Shown here in pieces: positions 1-5,893 of a stretch of 8,369 nucleotides of DNA (the stretch's first letter is position 1; each line of letters begins with the position of its first letter). Source of the DNA: Holophagaceae bacterium (GTDB lineage Bacteria > Acidobacteriota > Holophagae > Holophagales > Holophagaceae); NCBI GenBank assembly GCA_016710635.1, contig JADJVL010000015.1, forward strand, positions 1 through 8,369, in the 5' to 3' direction. Both the position numbers and the translations under genes were made by a program. Below the pieces are notes generated by a model. That model did not search any database. It saw only the letters and a program-made list of their open reading frames with translations, and was not told the DNA's origin.

Positions 1-325
1 GACGGTCTCCGGAAGGTGCTGGCCTCCCTGCTGGTGCGGGCCCTCCACCGCCCGCCTGCGCCCGCCGGTGATCCACGTGGCGGTGGAGCACGGCCACCGC
101 CGCATCGCGGTCTACATCGAGGAGCCGGGCCTGGTGGAAGCCAACGCCGCCCTCGGCGCCCTGCGAGTCGCCCGCCCGGACGAGATCGCCCTCACCGGCC
201 AGGGCGGCGCCGGCCTTGGCCTCGTCCTCATGCAGGGCGCCCTCAAGCGCATGAACGCCGGGCTGCAAGTGGCCCCCGCCGAAGGCGGCGCCTGGGTGAT
301 GATCGACCTGCCCCAGCCGGATTGA
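1..325 (+). CDS. Sensor histidine kinase, C-terminal HATPase_c end (partial, one frameshift)
   Basis: This is the 3' end of a histidine kinase, the ATP-binding domain that phosphorylates a conserved His during two-component signalling. The clearest motif is the glycine-rich lid GGAGLGLVL (around 212-238), followed by the usual ending in which a final beta strand (WVMIDLP) precedes the stop TGA at 323-325. Upstream, frame 1 (from position 1) reads LRKVLASLLVRALH, which matches the N-box helix, but the downstream part is in frame 2, so one extra base seems to lie near 55-67. The N-box Asn (normally NLLxNA) is replaced by SLLVRA. The DxGxG ATP-binding box is replaced by IEEPG. The domain may therefore be degenerate. 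The dimerisation and sensor parts lie outside the window. The fold assignment is fairly sure; activity is doubtful. Confidence 0.72.
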   Translation, partial: TVSGRCWPPCWCGPSTARLRPPVIHVAVEHGHRRIAVYIEEPGLVEANAALGALRVARPDEIALTGQGGAGLGLVLMQGALKRMNAGLQVAPAEGGAWVMIDLPQPD

Positions 326-403
326 GGTCAAGGTCAACGGCATACCTCTTGTTGATCCAGGCCGCCCTGGACCCGCCGAGTCGCCGAGGTTTTAAAAACA
401 GGC

Positions 404-453
404 ACCGCTTCCAAGTGCGGATCGCGCCCTTTGCGATCCGTGCTTGGAGCGGT
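404..453. repeat. Imperfect inverted repeat (about 22-bp arms)
   Basis: The left arm at 404-425 and the right arm at 433-453 pair over nearly their whole length, enclosing a 7-base loop. Pairing starts with accgct / agcggt at the base and ends with ggatcgc / gcgatcc at the tip. It has a small mismatch zone (agtg against tgc) and one unpaired base. No T-run follows, so it is not an ordinary intrinsic terminator. It resembles a REP-type extragenic palindrome or a stable RNA stem. Confidence 0.65.
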
Positions 454-460
454 GTACTCT

Positions 461-585
461 AGCGATAGCGCGCGAAGTTGGTGACGATCTGTCCCGCTCG
501 GGGCCGGAAGCAAGGGCCGCACTCCGGCTGTTTTTTGCCATCCTCCACCGAGGAGTTGATTCCGACCCAGCCTTGCGCTATCGCT
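461..585. repeat. 11-bp perfect inverted pair, long range
   Basis: The sequence agcgatagcgc at 461-471 is the exact reverse complement of gcgctatcgct at 575-585, with 103 bases between. The pair encloses two smaller hairpins (502-529 and 541-554), as the closing stem of a branched RNA would. In G+C-rich DNA short pairs arise by chance, but this one contains A/T steps and is exact. Confidence 0.5.
502..536 (+). terminator. Possible intrinsic terminator
   Basis: The stem gccgga (503-508) pairs with tccggc (523-528), with a G-T pair outside it (502 with 529). The loop is 14 bases, and a run of six T follows at 531-536. The stem is short and the loop large, so the structure is weak. It could end a short transcript started near 467, or read-through from the kinase. 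Confidence 0.3.
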
Positions 586-594
586 TGCTTGCGC

Positions 595-636
595 CTTGAG
601 TCCGACGCGGCCAACCGCCGCCGCGCCGGACTCAAG
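595..636. repeat. 17-bp inverted repeat (strong hairpin)
   Basis: The left arm cttgagtccgacgcggc (595-611) pairs with the right arm gccgcgccggactcaag (620-636), with one non-Watson-Crick position (A against C) and an 8-base loop. It lies directly upstream of the tandem repeat. No T-run follows on the plus strand, so a terminator role is unlikely; a palindromic repeat element or a structured RNA stem is more plausible. Confidence 0.7.
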
Positions 637-644
637 CACCTGTT

Positions 645-746
645 CAAGGTCAACTGCAAGGTCAAGGTCCAGGTCAAGGTCCAGGTCAAGGTCCAGGTCA
701 AGGTCCAGGTCAACGGCCAGGTCAACCGCCAGGTCAACCGCAAGCC
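645..746. repeat. 12-bp tandem repeat (CAAGGTCCAGGT)n minisatellite
   Basis: Seventeen consecutive hexamers of the pattern CMAGGT or a decayed form can be laid out from 645 to 746. Four exact 12-bp units (caaggtccaggt) occupy 663-710. They are flanked by degenerate units (caactg on the left; caacgg, caaccg and caagcc on the right). A partial copy, ggtcaaggtcaacgg, also sits at 326-340, directly after the kinase stop codon. A translation on either strand gives only alternating dipeptides, so this is a DNA repeat rather than a protein repeat. Confidence 0.85.
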
Positions 747-930
747 ATGCGGCCACGGATACGACTTCGTCCATGGCCAGCGCCTCCTCCGCGGACTCAT
801 GTGCAGACCAACGGAGCATGCAGGACAGGGGAGCCGCCTCGTCTCCCGGGACTTGCCCTGTCCCCCCGGCTTGGGTCCCTCCGGCCCGGCGGGTAGCCTG
901 GCTGGCGATTGCGCACCGCCGAGAGCCGCC

Positions 931-2142
931 ATGACCTACCGCCGCCGCGAAACCTTCCTCCCCTTCACCCGGCCCGTCATCGGGCAGGAGGAGATCGACG
1001 AGATGATCGATTCGATCCACTGCGGGTGGATCACCACCGGCCGAAGAGCGCGAAGTTCGAGGCGGAACTTTGCGCGTACAACGGCGTGCCCCACTGCCTG
1101 GCGATGAACAGCGCCACCACGGCCCAGGAGATCACCATGCAGGTCCTCGGCCTGCAGCCCGGGGACGAAGTGATCACCACGTCGCTGACCTGGGTGAGCA
1201 CCCTCAGCACCGTCGTGCTCCAGGGCGGCGTGCCGGTGCTGGTGGACATCGACCCGAAGACCCTGAACCTGGATCCGGCGCAGCTGGAGGCGGCCATCAC
1301 GCCTCGGACGAAGGGCATCATCCCCGTGCACCTCACGGGCCTGCCGTGCCCCATGGACGCCGTCTAGGCGGTGGCGGCGAAGCACGGCCTCTGGGTGGTG
1401 GAGGACGCGGCCCAGGCCATGGGGGCCCACTACAAGGGGAAGAAGATCGGCAGCGATCCGCGTTCGGTGATGAGCGTCTACAGCTTCCACCCCAACAAGA
1501 ACATGACCACCGGGGAAGGGGGCGCCATCGCGTTCTTCGACGACGCGCATCTGCCGCGCATCCAGCGCCTGCGCTTCCACGGCATCGAGAAGGACGCCTG
1601 GAAGCGCCAGAGCAAGGAGGGCAGCGTCCACATCGATGTCGCCGAGCCGGCCCGCAAGGCCAACTTCATGGACCTGCAGGCGGCCATCGGGCTGCACCAG
1701 ATCAAGCAGCTGGACGGCTTCAATGCTCGGCGGGGCGTGCTGTTCCGGCGCTACCTGGAGCTCATGAAGGATGTGGAAGAAGTCATGCTGCCCTGGGAAG
1801 GGGACGCGGACCACGGCCACTGCTTCCACCTCTTCGTGGCCCGCATCCGCCCGGAGAAGGCCGGCCTCACCCGCGACGAATTCGTGCAGGCCCTGAAGGA
1901 CGAGAACATCGGCACCGGCATCCACTACCGCCCAGCCCACTGTCCACTCCTACTACCAGGATTTCTATACGAACCGGCATCCCCACGCCATGCCGAAGGA
2001 AGGCCTGCCCAACAGCGAATGGAGCGGCGAGCGGCTGTGCAGCCTGCCGTTGTGGCCCGGACTGACGGAGGAGGACCAGGACCAGGTGGTGGCGACGATC
2101 AAGCACGTGATCGCGAAGGCGCGGGTAAAGGTCGTCGTCTAA
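931..2142 (+). pseudogene. DegT/DnrJ/EryC1/StrS (ArnB-like) PLP sugar aminotransferase, frameshifted with internal stop
   Basis: The family is PLP-dependent and moves an amino group, usually from glutamate, onto a keto-sugar nucleotide for surface polysaccharide or lipid A decoration. Restored, the product is about 403 residues, near the usual 380-400. ArnB-like landmarks follow in order: FLPFTRP near the N-terminus, GWITTG then PKSAKFE, TSLTWVSTLS, GIIPVHLTG, VVEDAAQAMG (Asp contacting the PLP nitrogen), and SFHPNKNMTTGEGG with the Schiff-base Lys at codon 1497-1499. The ending LPNSEW, ERLCSLPLWP also resembles ArnB. Three lesions break it: a missing C in the C-run near 1041 (frame 1 to 3), TAG at 1365-1367 in place of a sense codon, and one extra base near 1941-1944 (frame 3 to 1). 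Translation would end at residue 40 or so. The start ATG has only a weak purine stretch (gagag) upstream. No other lipid A or O-antigen genes are nearby, so the substrate is unknown. Confidence 0.85.
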
Positions 2143-2168
2143 CAATATGCAATTCGCGGGGCACTGGC

Positions 2169-3029
2169 ATGGAATGGCCCGAAATTAAGAAGACAGAGAT
2201 AAAGCCATCCGAATGGACTGGTCAGTTAGATTCCCAGCGAGCGCTCTCGGCCCTTTGTCGAGAAGTCGGGCGCTGGTCTCGGGTTTTCGCAAACCAATTG
2301 ATGCCTGATGAGGGATTACCCATTGAAGAGGCCTTGCACTGGGCTTGTTTCTCTCGATTAGCCAGGGGCCTACATCGAATTCATCGAGACATCGGTAATT
2401 TGGATTCAGAAGGCGTTTTGATTAATTGTCGTCTGTCTTGCGAGGACGCACAGAATTGCATCTTGCTCGGACAGCCAGGACGAAAGCATGAGTTCCATAT
2501 CGAAGGATACGAACTCGACCGAGATATTCGGAAGTACCTCCATGAAAAATCCAAAACCACAGTACTGGACGAACAGGAAAGGAATGTACTGGATGCACTC
2601 AATGCTCTTTGGATTGAAAGAAATTTGCCTGAAGAAAAGCCAGAGCGTACCGGGGAGTTCAAGAGGCTTTGTGCTGTAGAGCGTGAAGCCAAATCTGCCT
2701 ATCGACCATTCAAATGGTCCTCCCAAGCGGTGCATGGCACATCACGTTGGCTAGAGCATTACGATTTAGTTCAATCCGAGGTGCCGACTAAACCTGGCGA
2801 TATTGAACTTTTTCATCTGAGGCAGGAGGATCCAGACCTGGACTTAGTGCTTCCAATCTACACACTTAATCGCGGGTTTGCGGCGATCGAAGTGCTTGCG
2901 AATAGCATTTCAGACCTCCCTAAGGAGGTTTTATTGGATTTGGAAGATCTCCGCAATCGGATCTCCATGCTCACCTCTTGGGCACAAGCCAACCTCGGTC
3001 CTCCAGACTCTGGATCTAACTCGAATTAA
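2169..3029 (+). CDS. Hypothetical protein in A+T-rich DNA (286 aa), likely acquired
   Basis: I do not recognise this protein. It starts at ATG 2169, 27 bases after the aminotransferase stop, with a weak G-rich stretch (gcgggg) as ribosome site. The same frame is open far upstream, but that part is the out-of-frame tail of the aminotransferase. The product is soluble, without signal peptide or membrane helix, and mostly helical and charged. An acidic, Leu-rich C-terminal part (about 245-275) is followed by a polar tail (SGSNSN). Features include MEWPEIKKTEIKPSEW at the N-terminus and a Cys pair spaced as CRLSCED around residue 82-88. Base use differs sharply from its neighbours: about 40% G+C over 2581-2640 against 77% over 3241-3300, with many A/T-ending codons. 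The frame is fully intact, in contrast to the genes around it. A recently transferred accessory or defence-type gene is possible, but nothing in the sequence shows the function. Confidence 0.75.
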   Translation: MEWPEIKKTEIKPSEWTGQLDSQRALSALCREVGRWSRVFANQLMPDEGLPIEEALHWACFSRLARGLHRIHRDIGNLDSEGVLINCRLSCEDAQNCILLGQPGRKHEFHIEGYELDRDIRKYLHEKSKTTVLDEQERNVLDALNALWIERNLPEEKPERTGEFKRLCAVEREAKSAYRPFKWSSQAVHGTSRWLEHYDLVQSEVPTKPGDIELFHLRQEDPDLDLVLPIYTLNRGFAAIEVLANSISDLPKEVLLDLEDLRNRISMLTSWAQANLGPPDSGSNSN

Positions 3030-3039
3030 ACACCGCACC

Positions 3040-3044
3040 GGAGG
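3040..3044 (+). promoter_or_regulatory. Ribosome binding site of the TPR gene
   Basis: ggagg lies 5 bases before ATG 3050. It fixes the start of the TPR protein and argues against the longer upstream open frame, which belongs to the preceding gene. Confidence 0.7.
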
Positions 3045-3049
3045 CTGCC

Positions 3050-3736
3050 ATGCTCTTTATCCCGCCCGCCCTCATCGCCCAGGACCTGCCCAACGAGGCC
3101 TACCTCACGAAGCAGCGCGACACCTGGCTGAATGTGGCGCAGAACAGCAAGCACGACATGGAGGCCTGGCACAAGGTGGGCGAGTTCGAGCTGCAGCTGG
3201 GCCATGCGGACGCTGCCATCGCGGCGGAATCGAAGGCCATCGCCATGCACCCGAAGTACGCCGCGGCCTACGCGGGCCGGGCCCGGGCCCACTTCGACAG
3301 GCGGGACTTCGCCGCGACCCGGGCGGACGCGACGAAGGTCATCGAGCTCCTGGAAGCGAGGGGCGGCCTGCAGAAATACCTCGAGGTCGAACGGCCCCCC
3401 GAGCACTACATCGCCAGCTACCGGCTGCGGGGCCTCGCCAACGCCTGGGAATCCAAGTGGGAGCCGGCCTTCGCGGATCTCGCCGTGGCGGCGAGGCTGG
3501 CGCTAACGACGCGAAGCTGGAGGTGGAGCGCGCCACGCTCTTCGAAAAAGCCAAGCGCCCCAAGGACGCCATCGCGAGCCGCCTGCGGGCTGGGCTCCCT
3601 CTTCGCCGATGGCGGAGTGAAGGCCAAGGCCGAAGAACAAGCCGCGGCGCTGAAGCGGCTGGGCGGAACCCGGGAGGCCGCCCAGGTGGAGGCCAAGCTG
3701 GCGTCGAAGCAGCCCAAGTCCGATCTGCCGGACTGA
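3050..3736 (+). CDS. Tetratricopeptide-repeat (TPR) protein, 228 aa, with an internal out-of-frame patch
   Basis: TPR units are paired helices that bind partner proteins. Here a repeat is seen at about residues 35-70 (AWHKVGEFELQLGHADAAI, then AAYAGRARAHF), with a second half-unit to about 95 and a third around 120-150 (YRLRGLANAWESKWEPAFA). The start has a good ribosome site and a short hydrophobic stretch (MLFIPPALIAQ) too short for a confident signal peptide. The frame is open to the TGA at 3734-3736. Between about 3502 and 3582, however, it reads unlike a TPR, while frame 1 gives a good helix (NDAKLEVERATLFEKAKRPKDAIAS). After that, frame 2 again gives a plausible end (LFADGGVKAKAEEQAAALKRL). 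So one base is probably missing near 3502 and one extra near 3582, and the two cancel. It follows the orphan gene by 20 bases. Its partner is unknown. Confidence 0.7.
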   Translation: MLFIPPALIAQDLPNEAYLTKQRDTWLNVAQNSKHDMEAWHKVGEFELQLGHADAAIAAESKAIAMHPKYAAAYAGRARAHFDRRDFAATRADATKVIELLEARGGLQKYLEVERPPEHYIASYRLRGLANAWESKWEPAFADLAVAARLALTTRSWRWSAPRSSKKPSAPRTPSRAACGLGSLFADGGVKAKAEEQAAALKRLGGTREAAQVEAKLASKQPKSDLPD

Positions 3737-3856
3737 GGCGGACGGCGGGGTCCAGGCCGCCCGGCCGGATACCATCCTGAGCGAAGCCCAGGAACCCTCC
3801 CTCCGTGGCGGGCCGGTTCAAAGCCGTTGGGCTCGAACAAGCTCGAGGGGGTCGCG

Positions 3857-4716
3857 ATGCTGTGGGTGCCCATGCTGATGCAGGTGTTGGTTGACGCTCC
3901 CGGGCTGCGGGAGGTTCAGGCCTGGCGCAGACACCAGGATGCAACGATGCGCGGGGAACGGTCCCCTTCGCCGCGGAGCGGGTCGTGGCGCTGGCCCAGG
4001 GCCGCACCACCCTGGGCAGCGGGGCGGAGGCCGCGCTCCGGCTGCCCGGGGCGGGCCTGCCGGCCCTCGCCGGCGAAGTGGTGCTCCGGGAGGGCGGGGC
4101 CTTCCTGGTGGCCCGGGATCCGGGTCCCGAAGCCCCCAGGTTGCTGGTCAATGGGACCTTCGTGGCGGAACGCGCCCTGGCGCCCACGGACCTGATCTCC
4201 TTCGGGCCCTACCGCCTCCAGCTTCGGCGGCCGGGGGGCGCCTTCGCCCTGCGCGTCGCGAACTTGAAGGCGGAGGCCATGCGCCGCTATCGCGGATTGA
4301 ACTACTTCCCCATCGACGGGCGCTTCCGGGTGGCGGCGACCTTCACCCCCAGCCCTGGCGCGCGGGAGGTCACCGTGGAATCCACCCAGGGCGGCCCCCA
4401 GAAGCTGCCCTATGCAGGCCGCCTGGACTTCAAGCTGCTCGGCCAGGACTGCACCCTCGATGCCTTTCTCGATCGCGATGAGCCGGATGTGCTCTTCGTG
4501 ATCTTCCGCGATGGGACGAGTGGCCGGGAGACCTATGGGGTCGGCCGCTATGTCTATGTGGCCCGCTGCGCGGATGGAACGGCGGTGCTCGATTTCAACA
4601 AGGCCTTCAATCGCCTGTGCGCCTATGGCCCGCTCTTCTTCTGTCCCATCCCTCCGAAACAGAACCATCTGCCGCTGCGGATCCCCGCAGGGGAAAAGAC
4701 CTACGCGGCGCACTGA
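3857..4716 (+). CDS. DUF1684 family secreted protein, frameshifted near 3970
   Basis: The C-terminal half matches the DUF1684 pattern: an RYRGLNYFPIDGRFRVAA segment (about 4285-4340), then LPYAGRLDF, FRDGTSGRETYGVGRY, VLDFNKAFNRLCAYGP, and the ending CPIPPKQNHLPLRIPAGEK. The function of the family is not established; members are often exported. The N-terminus is best taken at ATG 3857, after gaggggg (3845-3851), giving MLWVPMLMQVLVDAPG as a short signal-like stretch. This leads into VQAWRRHQDATM, which fits the family's usual start. That part is in frame 2, and from about 3970 frame 1 takes over. A single C missing from the run in tccccttc would join them as ERSPFAAERVVALAQGRTTLGS. A shorter start at ATG 3985 is open but lacks the signal and the WR motif. 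Restored length is about 286 residues. Confidence 0.78.
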
Positions 4717-4779
4717 AGGCCGGCGGATTCCGGCGCACTGGCTGCCCCAGGGGAGGATGCGCCAGGCGGCGGGCCCGGC

Positions 4780-5061
4780 CTACCACTCCCGCCGGCAGCG
4801 GGCGCAGGAATTGACGTGCTTGCGGCAGACGAGCCGGCCGAAGAGCACCAGGGGCGGCGACAGGAAGATGGTGACCCAGCCGATGCAGACGCTCATCAGC
4901 AGGAAGCTGATGGGGAGGTTGACGAGGCCGATGATGATGAGGGTCCAGCCCAGCTTCGTGACCTTGCGGCCGCCGGAGAACTGCTCGCAGCCGCAGAAGG
5001 GGCACTGGACGGGCTTGTCCTGGGCTCGCACGGCGTCTGAGGTTTGCACGATGTCGGACAT
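4780..5061 (-). CDS. Small double zinc-ribbon membrane protein (93 aa), LITAF-like layout
   Basis: The protein has an N-terminal CPFCGC knuckle (residues 20-25). A hydrophobic region of about 40 residues follows (37-78; probably one hairpin or two helices, with LIIIGLVNLP and VTIFLSPPLVLFG). A C-terminal half-site, CRKHVNSCARC (79-89), completes it. Paired CxxC half-sites on either side of a membrane-inserted stretch are the layout of LITAF/zinc-ribbon membrane proteins, in which the two halves join to bind one Zn; this is inference from spacing. The start ATG (complement of 5059-5061) has gagga 8 bases upstream. A longer open frame reaching 5532 is rejected because it lacks a ribosome site and protein-like composition. 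It converges with the DUF1684 gene, with 63 bases between their stops; only a weak gccgg/ccggc stem (4719-4734) lies there. Confidence 0.72.
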   Translation of the reverse strand: MSDIVQTSDAVRAQDKPVQCPFCGCEQFSGGRKVTKLGWTLIIIGLVNLPISFLLMSVCIGWVTIFLSPPLVLFGRLVCRKHVNSCARCRREW

Positions 5062-5416
5062 GTTGGATTCCTCGCTGGGCAGAGAGCGGCCACGCCCCGG
5101 GGAACGGGGTGGCGCCGGAAGCTGGGAGGGTGCCGGCCCGCGCAGCGGGTTCCGGGTGGAAGAAAAGCCAGGGTGCGGGGTGCGGCGCGAGAAGAGCGTG
5201 GGTCCCTGCGGAAGCGCGGCAGGTTCTGGAAGCTCCGTCCGACACCGGAGGTCGATCGATTGCCACCACTTGTAGCAAGGCCGGGACGCTACAGGCGTCA
5301 CAATCCTTGCGGCGAGAAGCGTTGTCCCCGTTGGAGCCTTCGCGCGAAGCGTGCGATATCCTGGCGCCTTCTCCCTTGCCAAAACCACGAAGCACACCTG
5401 TGAAAGGGCGCCCGCC
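5062..5416. other. Divergent intergenic region with inverted repeats
   Basis: These 355 bases separate two divergently read genes and hold no credible gene. They contain an inverted repeat at 5133-5155 (ccggcccgc, gca, gcggg, tt, ccgg). A 5-bp hairpin sits at 5285-5299 (gacgc, tacag, gcgtc), and a perfect 12-bp palindrome, cttcgcgcgaag, at 5338-5349. Around the palindrome, TTGGAG (5331-5336) and GATATC (5355-5360) stand 18 bases apart and could be a promoter for the secreted protein at 5417; the palindrome would then lie in the spacer, as an operator might. This reading is weak, because the elements match the consensus poorly. Confidence 0.4.
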
Positions 5417-5854
5417 ATGCGACGACCGACCCTCACCCTGGCCCTCGCCGCGATGACGGCCCTGGCCGCGCTTCCGGCGGCCCAAGGCATGGCCGCGCTT
5501 CCAGCGGCGGCCCCACGCAAGGCCGCCGCCACGGTGCTGGAGGGACAGGTGGTCTGCTCCCTGTGCTGGTTCGAGGCGGACCGCGCGGTGACGCCCTATG
5601 GCGCGAAGGCGGACCTGGAGTGTGCGGACCGCTGCGCGAAGGCCGGAAAGCCCCAGGCCCTGGCGGTGGCGGAGGGGAAGGGCGTCACCCTCTACCTGCT
5701 CGGCCCGGGCCGGCTCAAGCGGAGCCGCGGGGACTGGCTGGATGTCATCGCGAGGCGGGTCAAGGCCACCGGCCGCGTGACGGTGCGTAACGGCCAGCGC
5801 CACCTGAGCGTCGATGCGCTGGAGGTGCTGCCCGACTCCGCGCCGGGATCCTGA
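5417..5854 (+). CDS. Secreted CxxC protein of unknown function (145 aa)
   Basis: The N-terminus is a typical Sec signal peptide: MRRP, a hydrophobic Ala/Leu core (TLALAAMTALAALPAA), and probable cleavage after AQG or soon after. The mature part opens with LEGQVVCSLCWFE (a CxxC pair around residue 48-51). A second pair follows in ECADRCAKAGKPQAL (around 71-75), and then VTLYLLGPG. The remainder (VIARRVKATGRVTVRNGQRHLSVDALEV) looks like a small OB-type strand set. I know this pattern (G-V-V-x-x-x-C, then CAxxCAKAGxPxAL) from exported proteins that carry no assigned function; metal binding or a disulphide role is inference. gaaaggg at 5402-5408 supports ATG 5417 over the earlier in-frame ATG at 5351. 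Confidence 0.75.
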   Translation: MRRPTLTLALAAMTALAALPAAQGMAALPAAAPRKAAATVLEGQVVCSLCWFEADRAVTPYGAKADLECADRCAKAGKPQALAVAEGKGVTLYLLGPGRLKRSRGDWLDVIARRVKATGRVTVRNGQRHLSVDALEVLPDSAPGS

Positions 5855-5862
5855 GGTTAGCC

Positions 5863-5880
5863 GGGCCCGGACACGGGCCT
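5863..5880. terminator. Possible bidirectional terminator hairpin
   Basis: ggcccg (5864-5869) pairs with cgggcc (5874-5879) around the tetraloop gaca, with a G-T pair outside. It lies midway between two converging genes (stops at 5854 and 5894). No T-run follows on either strand, so termination by this stem alone is uncertain. Confidence 0.35.
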
Positions 5881-5893
5881 TCCGGCGCCGCGA

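Larger units (their letters stand above)
326..930. other. Non-coding, repeat-rich intergenic region (605 bp)
   Basis: No convincing gene lies between the kinase stop and the aminotransferase start. Long open frames on both strands here owe their length to a low-complexity repeat and high G+C; their translations (runs of KVQV or DLDL) look like no protein family. The stretch holds an imperfect hairpin at 404-453, a perfect 11-bp inverted pair at 461-471 and 575-585, a possible terminator at 502-536, a small hairpin at 541-554, a strong hairpin at 595-636, and a tandem 12-bp repeat at 645-746. An 8-bp inverted pair lies at 823-830 and 856-863. A sigma70-like pair, TTGCGA (431-436) and TACTCT (455-460) with an 18-bp gap, could start a short RNA; this is speculative. 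In 747-930 I see nothing else. Confidence 0.7.

Noticed and set aside
645..746. CRISPR-like array
   Set aside because: The units are 12 bp and directly contiguous, with no variable spacers.
334..1020. Minus-strand open frame of 228 codons with an alternating Asp-Leu run
   Set aside because: Its length comes from the 12-bp DNA repeat and G+C-rich sequence; the rest is low complexity, overlaps the aminotransferase start and has no family resemblance.
478..1107. Plus-strand open frame with a KVQV run leading into the aminotransferase start
   Set aside because: Only the part from ATG 931 looks like protein; the upstream part is repeat and palindrome translation.
936..1940. 334-codon antisense open frame opposite the aminotransferase
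   Set aside because: It mirrors a clear family gene on the other strand; its composition (Val/Asp/His-rich) is that of a codon-bias shadow.
1371..3029. A single 552-residue fusion of aminotransferase and orphan protein
   Set aside because: The join from about 1945 to 2168 is nonsense in this frame, while frame 1 gives the correct aminotransferase ending to a stop at 2142. The fusion is an artefact of the frameshift.
3815..3845. tRNA T-arm-like sequence (ggttcaaagcc, and gttcgagcc on the other strand)
   Set aside because: No acceptor or anticodon stem of the right size and no CCA context could be folded around it.
3339..4187. 282-codon minus-strand open frame across the TPR and DUF1684 genes
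   Set aside because: It is Arg/Pro/Ala/Ser-rich shadow sequence opposite two recognisable genes.
4607..5803. 398-codon minus-strand open frame
   Set aside because: It overlaps the zinc-ribbon gene in another frame and the secreted protein on the opposite strand, and its translation shows no domain.
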